Positions 10,732-21,067 of a stretch of DNA of 64,000 nucleotides are shown one piece after another (the stretch's first letter is position 1; each line of letters starts with the position of its first letter). The translations under genes and the position numbers were made by a program. The stretch is taken from assembly GCF_024749045.1 (NCBI RefSeq), contig NZ_CP087184.1:62001-126000 (forward strand). The letters run 5' to 3'. Below the pieces are notes generated by a model. It saw nothing but the letters and a program-made list of their open reading frames with translations. It was not told where the DNA came from and ran no database searches. This DNA comes from Pseudomonas sp. B21-028 (GTDB taxonomy: Bacteria > Pseudomonadota > Gammaproteobacteria > Pseudomonadales > Pseudomonadaceae).

Positions 10732-11238
10732 ATGGCCATTTTGAACATTCTCGAATTTCCGGACCCGCGCCTGCGCACGATCGCCAAACCGGTGGCCGTA
10801 GTGGACGACGAAGTGCGTCAGTTGGTCGATGACATGTTTGAAACAATGTATGAAGCGCCCGGCATCGGCCTCGCCGCGACCCAGGTCAACGTGCACAAGC
10901 GTATCGTCGTCATGGACCTCTCCGAAGACCGCAGCGAGCCACGGGTGTTCATCAACCCCGAGTTCGAAACCCTCACCGACGAGATGGAGCAATACCAGGA
11001 AGGCTGTCTCTCGGTACCGGGTTTCTACGAGAACGTCGACCGTCCACAGAAGGTCCGAATCAACGCTTTGGACCGTGACGGCCAGCCTTACGAGCTGATC
11101 GCCGAAGGATTGCTGGCGGTGTGCATCCAGCATGAGTGTGACCACCTCAACGGCAAGTTGTTCGTGGATTACCTGTCGACCCTCAAGCGTGACCGGATCA
11201 AGAAGAAACTGGAAAAGATCCATCGCCAGAATGCTTGA
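10732..11238 (+). CDS. def: Peptide deformylase
   Basis: Def removes the N-formyl group from nascent proteins. The 168-residue protein carries all three signature motifs: [15 protein letters not shown] and QHECDHLNG. These supply the metal-binding Cys and two His plus the catalytic Glu. The start is the ATG before [15 protein letters not shown], the standard N-terminus. It is followed by a terminator, then fmt, so formylation and deformylation genes are adjacent. Confidence 0.98.
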   Translation: MAILNILEFPDPRLRTIAKPVAVVDDEVRQLVDDMFETMYEAPGIGLAATQVNVHKRIVVMDLSEDRSEPRVFINPEFETLTDEMEQYQEGCLSVPGFYENVDRPQKVRINALDRDGQPYELIAEGLLAVCIQHECDHLNGKLFVDYLSTLKRDRIKKKLEKIHRQNA

Positions 11239-11250
11239 TGCCTCCTTTCA

Positions 11251-11279
11251 AAGGCTTGCTGCGGCAAGCCTTTTTTCTT
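11251..11279 (+). terminator. Rho-independent terminator between def and fmt
   Basis: Perfect stem AAGGCTTG / CAAGCCTT with a 6-base loop, followed by a T-rich run (TTTTCTTT). It may be only partial, since fmt starts 30 bases later on the same strand. Confidence 0.85.
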
Positions 11280-11308
11280 TATGCGACTGCTGTTAATTGA
11301 GAGCTTCC

Positions 11309-12268
11309 ATGACTGAGCCACTGCGCATCGTCTTTGCCGGCACTCCCGAGTTTGCCGCCGAACACCTCAAGGCCCTGCTGGCCAGCCCCCATGAAATCAT
11401 CGCGGTCTACACCCAGCCGGACCGGCCGGCCGGCCGTGGGCAAAAACTGATGCCCAGCCCGGTCAAGCAACTGGCCCTGGAAAACGGTTTGCAGGTGTTG
11501 CAGCCGCCGACCCTGCGCGATGGGCAAGCCCAGGCCGAACTGGCCGCGCTGAAACCGGACCTGATGGTGGTGGTCGCCTACGGCCTGATCCTGCCCCAAG
11601 TGGTGCTGGACATCCCGCGCCTGGGTTGCATCAACAGTCACGCCTCGCTGCTGCCGCGCTGGCGCGGTGCGGCGCCGATCCAGCGCGCCGTCGAAGCGGG
11701 CGATGCCGAGAGCGGCGTGACCGTGATGCGCATGGAGGCAGGCCTGGACACCGGGCCGATGCTGCTCAAGGTCGCCACCCCCATCAGCGCCGAAGACACC
11801 GGCGGCAGCCTGCACGACCGCCTCGCGCTGCTCGGCCCGCCGGCCGTGGTTGAGGCGATTGCCGGCCTGGCCGCCGGCACGCTGGAGGGCGAAGTGCAGG
11901 ATGACCGCCTCGCCACCTACGCGCACAAATTGAACAAGGACGAGGCCCGTATCGACTGGCGCCGTCCGGCGGTCGAACTGGAGCGACTGGTGCGCGCCTT
12001 CAACCCGTGGCCGATCTGCCACAGCACCTTGAACGGCGAAGCGGTGAAGGTACTGGCCGCCAAGTGCGCCGAAGGGAAGGGCGCTGCTGGGCAGATCCTC
12101 GAAGCCAGCAAGGACGGTCTTGTCGTGGCCTGTGGCGAACAGGCGCTGTGCCTGACCCGTCTGCAACTGCCCGGCGGCAAGGCGCTGAACTTCAGCGACT
12201 TGTTCAACAGCCGGCGTGAGAAATTCGCCGTCGGCAGCATCCTCGGCCAAGCGGTGGAGGCTTCATGA
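11309..12268 (+). CDS. fmt: Methionyl-tRNA formyltransferase
   Basis: Fmt formylates initiator Met-tRNA using 10-formyl-THF. The 319-residue protein has an N-terminal catalytic domain ([13 protein letters not shown]; the [20 protein letters not shown] segment with the catalytic Asn-His and RGAAPI motif) and a C-terminal OB-fold domain from ~205. The ATG at 11309 gives the usual [11 protein letters not shown] start. Its stop overlaps the rsmB start by four bases, so translation is probably coupled. Confidence 0.98.
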   Translation: MTEPLRIVFAGTPEFAAEHLKALLASPHEIIAVYTQPDRPAGRGQKLMPSPVKQLALENGLQVLQPPTLRDGQAQAELAALKPDLMVVVAYGLILPQVVLDIPRLGCINSHASLLPRWRGAAPIQRAVEAGDAESGVTVMRMEAGLDTGPMLLKVATPISAEDTGGSLHDRLALLGPPAVVEAIAGLAAGTLEGEVQDDRLATYAHKLNKDEARIDWRRPAVELERLVRAFNPWPICHSTLNGEAVKVLAAKCAEGKGAAGQILEASKDGLVVACGEQALCLTRLQLPGGKALNFSDLFNSRREKFAVGSILGQAVEAS

Positions 12269-13575
12269 ACCCGCGTCTGGCCGCCGCCAAGGCGCTTGCC
12301 GCCGTGCTCAGCGGCAAAGCGTCGCTCAACAGTTCCTTGCCGACCCAATTGGACAAGGTCGAGGACCGTGATCGCGGTTTCACCCAGGACCTGGCGTTCG
12401 GCACCGCTCGCTGGCAGCCACGGCTGTCGGCCCTGGCGGCCAAGTTGTTGCAGAAGCCGTTCAAGGCCGCCGATGCCGACGTCGAAGCGCTGCTGCTGGT
12501 GGGGCTTTACCAACTGCTCTACACCCGCGTGCCTGCCCACGCCGCCATCGGCGAAACCGTGGGCTGCGCCGACAAACTGAAAAAACCCTGGGCCAAGGCT
12601 TTGCTCAACGCCGTGTTGCGCCGCGCCCAACGGGAAAGCGAAAGCCTGCTGGCCGAGCTGGAGCATGACCCGGTGGTGCGCACTGCTCACCCGCGCTGGT
12701 TGCAGAAGGCTTTGAAGGCGTTCTGGCCCGAGCAATGGGAAGCCATCTGTACGGCCAACAATGCCCATCCGCCGATGATCCTGCGGGTCAACCGTCGCCA
12801 CCATACCCGCGATGCCTATCTGGCCTTGCTGGGCGAGGCCGGTATCCCGGCCCGGCCATGCGTGTACAGCCGCGACGGCATCCTGCTGGAAACCCCGGGC
12901 GATGTGCGCGCTCTGCCGGGCTTCGCCGACGGCTGGATCAGCGTCCAGGACGAAGCCGCGCAACTGGCCGCCGACCTGCTGGAGCTGGCGCCTGGGCAAC
13001 GGGTACTGGACGCCTGCTGCGCACCGGGGGGCAAGACCTGCCACATCCTCGAAGCCGAGCCGAAGCTGGCCGGCGTGGTGGCGGTGGATCTGGAGGCCAA
13101 ACGCCTGGTGCGGGTGAAGGAAAACCTCGAGCGCCTGGGCCTGGATGCCGAGCTGATCGCCGCCGACGGTCGCGACACCGCAGCCTGGTGGGACGGCAAG
13201 CCGTTCCAGCGCATCCTGCTGGACGCGCCGTGCTCGGCCACCGGCGTGATCCGCCGTCACCCGGACATCAAGCTCACCCGCCAACCGGACGACATCGCCG
13301 CATTGGCGCTGCTGCAGGGCGAGCTGCTCGACGCTCTGTGGCAGACCCTCGACGTGGGCGGCATCCTGCTCTATGCCACCTGCTCGACCTTGCCGACCGA
13401 GAACACTGAGGTGATCGAAGCCTTCCTCGCCCGCACCCCCGGCGCGCGGGAACTGGACATCGCCACCCAGGCCGGCCTGAAGCAGCCCCATGGTCGCCAG
13501 TTGCTGGCCCAGGAGGGCGGGCACGACGGGTTCTACTACGCCAAGCTGATCAAGATCGCCGCCGCACGCGGTTAA
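12265..13575 (+). CDS. rsmB: 16S rRNA m5C967 methyltransferase
   Basis: This SAM-dependent methyltransferase acts on C967 of 16S rRNA. The 436-residue protein has an N-terminal NusB-like RNA-binding domain (~1-140) and a Rossmann methyltransferase domain (~235-436). The domain contains the SAM motif [34 protein letters not shown] (catalytic Cys of the PC motif) and [11 protein letters not shown] (second catalytic Cys). The start overlaps fmt by ATGA. trkA follows after 24 bases. Confidence 0.98.
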   Translation: MNPRLAAAKALAAVLSGKASLNSSLPTQLDKVEDRDRGFTQDLAFGTARWQPRLSALAAKLLQKPFKAADADVEALLLVGLYQLLYTRVPAHAAIGETVGCADKLKKPWAKALLNAVLRRAQRESESLLAELEHDPVVRTAHPRWLQKALKAFWPEQWEAICTANNAHPPMILRVNRRHHTRDAYLALLGEAGIPARPCVYSRDGILLETPGDVRALPGFADGWISVQDEAAQLAADLLELAPGQRVLDACCAPGGKTCHILEAEPKLAGVVAVDLEAKRLVRVKENLERLGLDAELIAADGRDTAAWWDGKPFQRILLDAPCSATGVIRRHPDIKLTRQPDDIAALALLQGELLDALWQTLDVGGILLYATCSTLPTENTEVIEAFLARTPGARELDIATQAGLKQPHGRQLLAQEGGHDGFYYAKLIKIAAARG

Positions 13576-13599
13576 GACCGATTCGATAGGAGTGAACGG

Positions 13600-14973
13600 A
13601 TGAAAATCATCATCCTGGGTGCAGGACAGGTCGGCGGTTCGCTGGCGGAGCATCTGGCCAGCGAGGCCAACGACATCACCGTGGTCGACACTGACGGCGA
13701 ACGCCTGCGCGACCTCGGTGATCGTCTCGACATCCGCACCGTGCAAGGACGTGGTTCCCTGCCGACCGTGCTGCGCCAGGCCGGCGCGGACGATGCCGAC
13801 ATGCTGGTGGCCGTCACCAACAGCGACGAAACCAACATGGTCGCCTGCCAGGTGGCCCACACCCTGTTCCACACCCCGACCAAGATCGCCCGGGTGCGGG
13901 AAGCGGCCTACCTGACCCGCGCCGACCTGTTCGACAACGAAGCGATCCCGGTGGATGTGCTGATCAGCCCCGAGCAGGTAGTGACCAACTACATCAAGCG
14001 CTTGATCGAGCACCCAGGCGCTTTGCAGGTGATCGACTTTGCCGGGGGCAAGGCGCAACTGGTGGCGGTCAAGGCCTACTACGGCGGGCCGTTGGTGGGG
14101 CAGCAACTGCGTCAGTTGCGCGAGCACATGCCGAATGTAGAGATGCGGGTCGCGGCGATTTTCCGTCGCGACCGGCCGATTCTGCCCCAGGGCGATACGG
14201 TGATCGAGGCCGACGACGAGGTATTCTTCATCGCCGCCAAGGTGAATATTCGTGCGGTGATGAGCGAAATGCGCCGTCTCGACGAGAACTACAAGCGCAT
14301 CGTCATCGCCGGCGGCGGGCAGATCGGCGAGCGCCTGGCCGAAGCCATCGAAAGCCGCTACCAGGTGAAGATCATCGAGATGAGCCCGGCCCGCTGCCGC
14401 TATCTCTCGGACAACCTCGACAGTACCGTGGTGCTGCAGGGCAGTGCTTCGGATCGCGACCTGCTGCTGGAGGAAAACATCGCCGACGCCGACATCTTCC
14501 TGGCCCTGACCAACGACGACGAAGCCAACATCATGTCATCGCTGCTGGCCAAGCGCCTGGGGGCGAGGAAGGTGATGACCATCATCAACAACCCGGCCTA
14601 CGTCGACCTGATCCAGGGCGGCGACATCGACATCGCCATCAGCCCGCAACTGGCAACCATCGGCACCTTGCTGGCCCACGTGCGTCGCGGCGACATCGTC
14701 AGCGTGCACTCCCTGCGCCGTGGCGCGGCCGAAGCCATCGAGGCGATTGCCCATGGCGACGCCAAGTCCAGCAAAGTGATCGGCCGCGCCATCCGCGACA
14801 TCGGCCTGCCGCCGGGCACCACCATCGGCGCGATCATCCGCGACGAAGAAGTGCTGATCGCCCATGACGACACCGTGATCCAGGCCGGCGACCATGTGAT
14901 CCTGTTCCTGGTGGACAAGAAGCACATTCGCGACGTCGAGAAGCTGTTCCATGTGGGGTTGAGCTTCTTCTGA
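13600..14973 (+). CDS. trkA: Trk potassium uptake system regulatory protein TrkA
   Basis: This is the peripheral NAD(H)-binding subunit of the TrkH/G K+ channel. The 457-residue protein has two tandem RCK modules. Rossmann motif 1 is [18 protein letters not shown] (residues ~3-20) and motif 2 is [18 protein letters not shown] (~234-251). Each is followed by a TrkA-C domain. Spacing to rsmB suggests co-transcription. Confidence 0.98.
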   Translation: MKIIILGAGQVGGSLAEHLASEANDITVVDTDGERLRDLGDRLDIRTVQGRGSLPTVLRQAGADDADMLVAVTNSDETNMVACQVAHTLFHTPTKIARVREAAYLTRADLFDNEAIPVDVLISPEQVVTNYIKRLIEHPGALQVIDFAGGKAQLVAVKAYYGGPLVGQQLRQLREHMPNVEMRVAAIFRRDRPILPQGDTVIEADDEVFFIAAKVNIRAVMSEMRRLDENYKRIVIAGGGQIGERLAEAIESRYQVKIIEMSPARCRYLSDNLDSTVVLQGSASDRDLLLEENIADADIFLALTNDDEANIMSSLLAKRLGARKVMTIINNPAYVDLIQGGDIDIAISPQLATIGTLLAHVRRGDIVSVHSLRRGAAEAIEAIAHGDAKSSKVIGRAIRDIGLPPGTTIGAIIRDEEVLIAHDDTVIQAGDHVILFLVDKKHIRDVEKLFHVGLSFF

Positions 14974-15003
14974 CCCTGGATGTGCAGTGATAGATGGGGC
15001 CTC

Positions 15004-15109
15004 ATCGCGGGCAAGCCTTGCTCCCACAGTGGATGACGTCCCATGCAACATGACTACAGTGGGATCAGACTGTGGAAGCAGGCCTGTGGGAGCAAGGCTT
15101 GCCCGCGAT
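15004..15109. repeat. REPIN, GTGGGAGCAAGGCTTGCCCG type
   Basis: Arms ATCGCGGGCAAGCCTTGCTC and complement are separated by ~54 bases, between trkA and the TPR gene. The arm matches the pairs flanking the RAYT transposase at 55441-55520 and 56100-56187, so it is a likely product of that family. Confidence 0.9.
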
Positions 15110-15164
15110 AGCTATCTGACATTCAACAAATCAGCCACTGGAACAGCCAAAAAGGACAGGTCCC

Positions 15165-15476
15165 ATGCTCGAATCCCTGGAAAAAATGCTCGCCAAGGGT
15201 GTGGACAACCCCCTGCTGCGCTTCGGCCTGGGCAAGGGCTATCTCGATCTCAACGAATTCCCCCGCGCCGCCGAACACCTGCAACGCTGCGTCGAGCTCG
15301 ACCCCAAATATTCGGCCGCCTGGAAACTGTTGGGCAAGGCCCACCAGGGCCAGGGCGACCTACCGGCCGCGCGTCGTGCCTGGGAACAAGGCCTGGAAGC
15401 CGCCCGTGCCCATGGCGACAAACAGGCCGAAAAGGAAATGACGGTGTTTCTCAAGAAACTGGACCGCCATTCCTGA
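15165..15476 (+). CDS. Small tetratricopeptide-repeat protein
   Basis: The 103-residue cytosolic protein contains two TPR-like helical pairs (LRFGLGKGYLDLNEFPRAAEHLQRCVELDPKY.. and AWKLLGKAHQGQGDLPAARRAWEQGLEAA), ending with a helix rich in Lys and Glu. TPRs mediate protein-protein contacts. No catalytic motif is visible and the partner is unknown. A hairpin terminator follows directly. Confidence 0.85.
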   Translation: MLESLEKMLAKGVDNPLLRFGLGKGYLDLNEFPRAAEHLQRCVELDPKYSAAWKLLGKAHQGQGDLPAARRAWEQGLEAARAHGDKQAEKEMTVFLKKLDRHS

Positions 15477-15486
15477 TACATCCCAC

Positions 15487-15528
15487 AACGCCTTCAAAGG
15501 CCAACCGCCCGCGGCGAGGGCGTTTTCT
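15487..15528 (+). terminator. Terminator after the TPR gene
   Basis: Outer stem AACGCC / GGCGTT with an inner GC-rich helix (CGCCC..GGCG), followed by TTTTCTTC. It overlaps the 3' end of the opposite-strand small gene and may serve both. Confidence 0.65.
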
Positions 15529-15655
15529 TCAGCGGTGTGAGCTGGTAGCAGAGGCCGCTGTTGCCCCGGTTGTGCTCACCGGCGGCATTGGCGTGGGCAG
15601 CCATGCCGCCCAATGCGAGGGCAAAAGCGGTCAGGTAGGTCTTGAGTTTCTTCAT
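15494..15655 (-). CDS. Predicted 53-residue secreted peptide
   Basis: A short reverse-strand gene starts at the ATG at 15655 with a good Shine-Dalgarno site (CAGGAG, 5 bases before). The product starts MKKLKTYLTAFALALGG, a signal peptide with likely cleavage after AHANA. The mature part is only ~28 residues and begins AGEHNRGNSG, with one Cys. I recognise no family. It lies 51 bases downstream of the DUF2790 gene on the same strand, so the two small exported proteins may share a transcript. Confidence 0.6.
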   Translation of the reverse strand: MKKLKTYLTAFALALGGMAAHANAAGEHNRGNSGLCYQLTPLKKTPSPRAVGL

Positions 15656-15705
15656 ATTGACTCCTGTTTGCACGATGATTGCGGCTGTAATGAGTGCCGT
15701 GAAGC

Positions 15706-15972
15706 TCAGCTCCCTTCGTTGTTGCAGGTGTCTGCCTGCTTGAGGTACATCAGGGACCGCTGCTCACCCATCGAATCGAGGTAGTTGATCTGCGCATTCA
15801 CCAAGCCGCAGGTCTGGCCGCCGTCCTCGGTCAGCGAGACCACTCGCTTGATGTCCAGATGGGTGCCGTAGGTGTAGGTTTCGCTGGCGGCTTTGTCCTG
15901 GGCCAGGGCGGGTAATGCGGCGGCGCTCAGGACAGTGATCAGGCAAGCGGTAGCGATGGTTTTCAGTTTCAT
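15706..15972 (-). CDS. DUF2790 small periplasmic protein
   Basis: The 88-residue protein has a signal peptide (MKLKTIATACLITVLSAAALPALA) and a mature ~63-residue domain (TYTYGTHLDIKRVVSLTED, a Cys-containing GLVNAQINYLDSMGEQRSLMYL segment) typical of the DUF2790 family of pseudomonads. Function is unknown. These proteins are often seen near two-component or metal-stress genes. Here the gene is divergent from an OmpR-type two-component system across ~286 bases, making it a plausible target of it. Confidence 0.8.
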   Translation of the reverse strand: MKLKTIATACLITVLSAAALPALAQDKAASETYTYGTHLDIKRVVSLTEDGGQTCGLVNAQINYLDSMGEQRSLMYLKQADTCNNEGS

Positions 15973-16258
15973 GGTCGTTTTCCTTCAATGAGTTCGATGG
16001 TTTCATCGAGGCGATTCATGTTGTCTCGATGGGGCTCATTAAAGGCCGGTGAGGTATCTCGGCTGTGTCGAGAAATACCTCGGTTGGATGCGTTACGTAT
16101 CTGAGGTGGGTTGCGATACAGAGCGATACAATCGCTGCTGTTCTGGCTCGGCTCTGGCTTGATCCCGGGCTGTAAAAGCAGAGCTGCGCTGCCTTGCCAA
16201 CCGGCAACCGGGCATCGCCACACTGCGCACTCGATGCGCGTATTTCGGAGAGCAGGGC

Positions 16259-16999
16259 ATGGAACATGTCGATCACGTATTGATCGTGGATGATGATCGC
16301 GAGATCAGGGAGCTGGTCGGCAATTACCTGAAGAAGAACGGTCTGCGCACCACCGTAGTCGCGGATGGTCGGCAGATGCGGGCCTTTCTCGAAACCAACC
16401 AGGTGGACCTGATCGTGCTCGACATCATGATGCCGGGGGATGACGGGCTGCTGCTGTGCCGCGAACTGCGCGCCGGCAAGCATAAGGCGACCCCCGTGCT
16501 GATGCTGACGGCTCGCAGCGACGAGACCGACCGCATCATCGGCCTGGAAATGGGCGCCGACGACTACCTGGCCAAGCCCTTCGCCGCCCGGGAGCTGCTC
16601 GCGCGTATCAACGCCGTGCTGCGGCGCACCCGCATGCTGCCGCCCAACTTCGTCGTCACCGAAAGCGGCCGCCTGCTCAAGTTCGGCCGGTGGCGCCTCG
16701 ACACCACCGCTCGCCATCTGCTCGATGAAGACGACACCCTCGTCTCGCTGAGCGGCGCCGAGTACAGGCTGCTGCGGGTATTCCTCGACCATCCCCAGCG
16801 GGTGCTGAGCCGCGACCAGTTGCTCAACCTGACCCAGGGCCGTGACGCGGACATCTTCGACCGTTCCATCGACCTGCTGGTCAGCCGCGTGCGCCAGCGT
16901 TTGCTGGATGACGCACGGGAACCGCTCTACTTGAAGACGGTGCGCAATGAAGGCTACGTCTTTACCTTCGCCGTCGAGATGCTTGAGGAGCAGGCATGA
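16259..16999 (+). CDS. OmpR/PhoB-family response regulator
   Basis: The 246-residue protein has a receiver domain at ~5-120 (acidic DDD at 11-13, phospho-acceptor Asp55 in LIVLDIMMPG, switch T in MLTARS, Lys in YLAKPF). A winged-helix DNA-binding domain follows at ~145-240 (LSGAEYRLLRVFLDHPQRVLSRDQLL, then RSIDLLVSRVRQRL). It overlaps the histidine kinase gene by ATGA. The stimulus is not evident. Divergent small envelope genes suggest an envelope or metal signal (inference). Confidence 0.93.
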   Translation: MEHVDHVLIVDDDREIRELVGNYLKKNGLRTTVVADGRQMRAFLETNQVDLIVLDIMMPGDDGLLLCRELRAGKHKATPVLMLTARSDETDRIIGLEMGADDYLAKPFAARELLARINAVLRRTRMLPPNFVVTESGRLLKFGRWRLDTTARHLLDEDDTLVSLSGAEYRLLRVFLDHPQRVLSRDQLLNLTQGRDADIFDRSIDLLVSRVRQRLLDDAREPLYLKTVRNEGYVFTFAVEMLEEQA

Positions 17000-18309
17000 A
17001 GCTCGCGTTGCAATGGCCGCGCACGCTGGCCTCGCGGTTGTGGCTGGTGTTTCTGGTCGGTCTGATACTCGCTCAGTCCCTGACGTTCGCAGCCCAGTAC
17101 TACGAACGCTACCAAAGCACCAAGACCGCCATGTTGGGCAACTTCGAACACGACACGGCGACCTCCATCGCCATCCTTGACCGTTTGCCCGCCGACGAGC
17201 GCCTGGCATGGACCAAGCGTCTGCAGCGGCGCAACTATGACTACCTGCTGCGCGAACATGATCCTGGCATTCCACTGGCCTCGAACGATCTCGCGGCAAC
17301 AGCGGCGCAATCACTTCAGGTCTCGCTTGGCAGCAACTATGACCTGACCTTCGTCCAGATCCCGGGGCCGCAGCAGCATTTCCAGGCCCAGGTGCGACTG
17401 GCTGACGGCAGCCCGGTCACCATCGACGTGCGCCCCTCGGTCAGGCCGTTGTCGCCCTGGTTGCCCTTTGTGCTGTTCGGTCAGCTGGTGTTGCTGATCG
17501 GCTGCACCTGGCTGGCCGTACGGATCGCGATACGCCCGCTCAGCCGCCTGGCCGAGGCCGTGGAGAACCTCGACCCGAACGCACACCCGGTGCAGCTGGA
17601 TGAAAGCGGCCCACGGGAAGTGGCGTACGCCGCCCGGGCCTTCAACAGCATGCAGGCGCGGATCGCCGCTTACCTGAAGGAGCGCATGCAGTTACTGGCA
17701 GCCATTTCCCATGACTTGCAGACGCCCATCACGCGCATGAAGCTGCGCGCCGAGTTCATGGACGACTCGCTGGAGAAAGACAAACTGGGCAACGACCTGA
17801 ACGAAATCGAGCACTTGGTGCGCGAAGGTGTTGCCTATGCGCGCAGCGTCCATGGTGCGACCGAGGCCAGTTGCCGCATCAGCCTGGACTCCTTTCTCGA
17901 TAGCCTGGTGTGCGACTACCAGGACACCGGCCGGGAGGTCAGCCTGCGCGGCAATAACGGCGCGGTCATTGAGACACGGCCCCATGCGCTGCGTCGGATC
18001 CTGGTGAATCTGGTGGATAACGCGCTGAAGTACGCCGGGACCGCCGAAGTGGAGATCAGCGGCGACGCGAGCACGGGCGTTTCGATCAGTGTGCTCGACC
18101 GAGGCCCGGGCATTCCCGAGGAGGTCCTGGCCGAGGTGGTCAAGCCGTTCTATCGGGTGGAAAGCTCACGCAACCGCAGCACCGGCGGCACCGGCCTGGG
18201 CCTGGCCATCGCCCAGCAGTTGACTGTCGCTATTGGTGGGTCACTGAGCGTGCGCAACCGCGACGGCGGCGGTCTTTGCGTGACCCTCGACTTCGGCCTC
18301 AATCGGTAG
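16996..18309 (+). CDS. Membrane sensor histidine kinase
   Basis: The 437-residue partner of the upstream regulator has a TM segment at ~12-32, a ~120-residue periplasmic sensor, a second TM at ~155-178 (LPFVLFGQLVLLIGCTWLAV) and HAMP at ~180-230. A HisKA box follows with phospho-acceptor His239 (AISHDLQTPITRMK). The HATPase domain has an N-box (NLVDNALKYA), DRGPGIPE and GGTGLGLAIAQQ. The architecture is EnvZ/RstB-like. The periplasmic domain has no motif I can name. Confidence 0.93.
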   Translation: MKLALQWPRTLASRLWLVFLVGLILAQSLTFAAQYYERYQSTKTAMLGNFEHDTATSIAILDRLPADERLAWTKRLQRRNYDYLLREHDPGIPLASNDLAATAAQSLQVSLGSNYDLTFVQIPGPQQHFQAQVRLADGSPVTIDVRPSVRPLSPWLPFVLFGQLVLLIGCTWLAVRIAIRPLSRLAEAVENLDPNAHPVQLDESGPREVAYAARAFNSMQARIAAYLKERMQLLAAISHDLQTPITRMKLRAEFMDDSLEKDKLGNDLNEIEHLVREGVAYARSVHGATEASCRISLDSFLDSLVCDYQDTGREVSLRGNNGAVIETRPHALRRILVNLVDNALKYAGTAEVEISGDASTGVSISVLDRGPGIPEEVLAEVVKPFYRVESSRNRSTGGTGLGLAIAQQLTVAIGGSLSVRNRDGGGLCVTLDFGLNR

Positions 18310-18511
18310 ACCATGCTTGCACGTCCCGCTGTCGGCCGGATGCGTGGACGTGCATTTGTAAGCCATTGTATCTAGCGCATTCGCGTACTCAAAAGAACGT
18401 ATAACCGCCGGTTGTCGAACATAGGCGGTATACATCCCCTTGCAAGAATTCTCCCCATCGAATCGCCATCGGCCTCCCTGAATGGCGAACCTCACGACAG
18501 GAGATCTTGCC

Positions 18512-19159
18512 ATGAATAACCCATCCTACCGCCCCCAGGGCTGGCAGCTGTTCGGCCTGGTCGCAGCCCTGGTGGTGGCGATGAGCATCACGGCAATCGC
18601 TGTCCAACCCGACCTGGTCGAGGGACTGCGCAGCGCCATCCGTGCCACCGCCCGTTCCTCCTTCGCATTGTTCCTGATCGCATTCACCGCATCGGCCTTC
18701 GCCGTACTGGTGCCTTCGCCGCTTTCCAAGGCACTGGTTCGCGAACGGCGCTTCATCGGCCTCGCCTTTGCCTTCTCGCACTTGGTGCACGCCGTGTTGA
18801 TCTACGCCTACGGGCAGCTCAACACCGAGTTCTGGCCAAGCCGCACCGTGGCAAACAACATTCCAGGCGGGACCGCCTACACCTTCATCCTGCTGATGGC
18901 GCTGACCTCATTCAAAGCACCTGCCCGGCTGCTGGGGCCCAAGGCGTGGAAGGCGTTGCACGTTACCGGTATGTGGGTCATCGCCGCCGTATTCGCCCTC
19001 TCCAACTTCAAACGCATCCCGATGAGCGACTGGTACGTGCTGCCCTTCGGCATCACCTGCGCCGCCGTGGCGATCCGACTGGTCGGCAAGCTGGCCATCG
19101 CCAACAAACGCAGCCAAGCCAGGCAGGCCTCGATACGCCGGGCAGCAGTGGCCTCCTGA
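18512..19159 (+). CDS. Ferric-reductase-like six-helix membrane protein
   Basis: The 215-residue protein has about six transmembrane segments (residues ~12-32, 47-67, 85-105, 122-140, 153-170, 178-196) with His residues placed in the membrane helices (FSHLVHAV, LHVTGMW) as in the ferric reductase/MsrQ-like transmembrane family that binds heme b. The start follows ACAGGAGATC. No flavin or NADPH domain is present, so an electron donor elsewhere is needed. The substrate cannot be told from sequence. Confidence 0.75.
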   Translation: MNNPSYRPQGWQLFGLVAALVVAMSITAIAVQPDLVEGLRSAIRATARSSFALFLIAFTASAFAVLVPSPLSKALVRERRFIGLAFAFSHLVHAVLIYAYGQLNTEFWPSRTVANNIPGGTAYTFILLMALTSFKAPARLLGPKAWKALHVTGMWVIAAVFALSNFKRIPMSDWYVLPFGITCAAVAIRLVGKLAIANKRSQARQASIRRAAVAS

Positions 19160-19258
19160 TTTCGTAGCAAGCGAAGTGGCCTTCTCAGACGCGACATATT
19201 TCTTCAATACATTTCTCAGAAGCAGTCATCCCGACTGCCTAAAACAAGGAAGCAAAAA

Positions 19259-20116
19259 ATGAGCACCAGCACCCCTACCCAGAACGGCAGCTATATCACC
19301 ACCCAGGACGGCGTACAGCTCTACTACAAGGACTGGGGCCCGAAGGATGGACAAGTCGTCACCTTCAGCCATGGCTGGCCGCTGAATTCGGATAGCTGGG
19401 AATCACAGATGCTGTTCCTGGCTGACCAAGGCTACCGGGTGATCGCCCACGACCGCCGCGGTCATGGCCGCTCCAGCCAGCCGTGGGAAGGCAACGACAT
19501 GGATCACTACGCCGATGACCTGGCCGCTGTGATCAACGCCCTGGATCTCAACGACATCACCCTGGTGGGCTTCTCCACCGGTGGCGGCGAAATCACCCGC
19601 TACATCGGCCGCCACGGTACCGCTCGGGTGAAGAAGGCCGCATTGATCAGCGCCGTGCCGCCGATGATGCTCAAGACTGAAGATTACCCAGGCGGCCTGC
19701 CGATCGAGGTGTTCGACGGCCTGCGCCAGGCCTCGCTGGACAACCGCTCGCAGCTGTATCGCGACATCGCCTCGGGCCCGTTCTTCGGTTTCAACCGCGA
19801 CGGAGCAAAAGTCTCCCAAGGGTTGGTTGATTCGTTCTGGGTGCAGGGCATGCAAGCGGGCCACAAAAACACCTACGACTGCATCGCGGCGTTCTCGGCA
19901 ACGGATTTCCGCGCCGACCTGGCCAAGTTCGACGTGCCGACGCTGATCGTGCACGGCGACGACGACCAGATCGTCCCGATTGAAGCCTCCGCCCATGCCG
20001 CCGCCGAGCTGGTGCGCAACGCCGAGCTGATCGTCTACCCGGGGGCGCCCCACGGCCTGACCGACACCCACAAGGACCGTCTGAATCAGGACCTGTTGGC
20101 CTTCCTGGGCCAGTAA
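19259..20116 (+). CDS. Alpha/beta hydrolase, non-heme chloroperoxidase/arylesterase type
   Basis: This 285-residue cytosolic alpha/beta hydrolase has an oxyanion loop [12 protein letters not shown], the nucleophile elbow GFSTGGGE, an acid in [10 protein letters not shown] and a catalytic His in [10 protein letters not shown]. The family includes cofactor-free bacterial haloperoxidases/arylesterases that perhydrolyse acetate. True physiological substrates are usually unknown. No signal peptide is seen. A related exported hydrolase follows after ~75 bases. Confidence 0.88.
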   Translation: MSTSTPTQNGSYITTQDGVQLYYKDWGPKDGQVVTFSHGWPLNSDSWESQMLFLADQGYRVIAHDRRGHGRSSQPWEGNDMDHYADDLAAVINALDLNDITLVGFSTGGGEITRYIGRHGTARVKKAALISAVPPMMLKTEDYPGGLPIEVFDGLRQASLDNRSQLYRDIASGPFFGFNRDGAKVSQGLVDSFWVQGMQAGHKNTYDCIAAFSATDFRADLAKFDVPTLIVHGDDDQIVPIEASAHAAAELVRNAELIVYPGAPHGLTDTHKDRLNQDLLAFLGQ

Positions 20117-20190
20117 ACCCATCGCCCCGCTCATGTGCCGCCCAGGGCCGCACATGAGCATCGCCTACCCATAAATGAAAAGGAATGATC

Positions 20191-20994
20191 ATGCTCAATA
20201 TCAAATCGCTCTTGGCCGCCACCATCACCGCAGCAATGGCGCTGACCTCTCTTCAGAGCACAGCCGCCGCACAACCCGACGCCGCCAAGCCCACCGTCGT
20301 GCTGGTGCATGGTGCCTTCGCCGAATCGTCCAGCTGGAATGGTGTTGCCACCCGGCTGCTGAACCAGGGCTACCCGGTGGTGGCAGCGGCCAACCCGCTG
20401 CGCGGCGTGAAGCAGGACGCCGACTATGTCGCCGACATCGTCGAACACACCGCCGGCCCGGTGATCCTCGTGGGCCACTCCTACGGCGGAGCGGTGATCA
20501 CCAACGCCGTGCATGACAACCCGCGGGTCAAGGCCTTGGTCTACGTCGCAGCCTTCGCCCCGGACAAAGGCGAAACCGCCATCGAACTGTCCGGTCGCTA
20601 CCCTGGCGGCACACTCGGGCCGACCTTGGCCGCACCGGTGCCGCTGGACGACGGCAATAAGGACCTCTACATCCAGCAGGACAAATTCGGCCAACAGTTC
20701 GCCGCCGACGTTCCAGCCGCCGAGTCCGCACTGATGGCCGCCACCCAACGGCCCATCAGCGAGGCGGCCTTGAAGGAAGCCTCCGGCGACCCGGCCTGGA
20801 AAAAACTGCCGTCCTGGTTCATCTACGGTTCGGCGGACAAGAACATCCCCGAAGCTGCCCTGAAGTTCATGGCCGACCGTGCAGGCTCGAAAAAGACCGT
20901 CACCGTCCCAGGCGCCTCCCACGTGGTGATGACGTCCAATCCGGAGAAAGTTGCAGACCTGATCGTTGAAGCGGCGCAGGCCAGTTCCAAATGA
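20191..20994 (+). CDS. Exported alpha/beta hydrolase (EstC-like)
   Basis: The 267-residue protein has a signal peptide (MLNIKSLLAATITAAMALTS.. cleaved near AAAQP). It has an alpha/beta hydrolase core with oxyanion motif VLVHGAFAESSSW, nucleophile GHSYGGAV, an acid near YGSADKNIP and His in PGASHVVM. The family contains periplasmic esterases of unknown natural substrate. I use the ATG at 20191 because AAAAGGA lies at proper spacing. The ATG at 20185 abuts it. It is likely co-transcribed with the preceding hydrolase. Confidence 0.85.
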   Translation: MLNIKSLLAATITAAMALTSLQSTAAAQPDAAKPTVVLVHGAFAESSSWNGVATRLLNQGYPVVAAANPLRGVKQDADYVADIVEHTAGPVILVGHSYGGAVITNAVHDNPRVKALVYVAAFAPDKGETAIELSGRYPGGTLGPTLAAPVPLDDGNKDLYIQQDKFGQQFAADVPAAESALMAATQRPISEAALKEASGDPAWKKLPSWFIYGSADKNIPEAALKFMADRAGSKKTVTVPGASHVVMTSNPEKVADLIVEAAQASSK

Positions 20995-21067
20995 TGATCG
21001 CGTACTGACTAAAAAGGCCCGGCGCAGGACGCTGATGCCAGTCAGTTAAGGATCAAACGGCACAAAC

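Noticed and set aside
11917..14127. 736-codon reverse frame across fmt, rsmB and trkA
   Set aside because: It overlaps three certain genes and has low-complexity His/Gln/Gly-rich composition typical of antisense frames.
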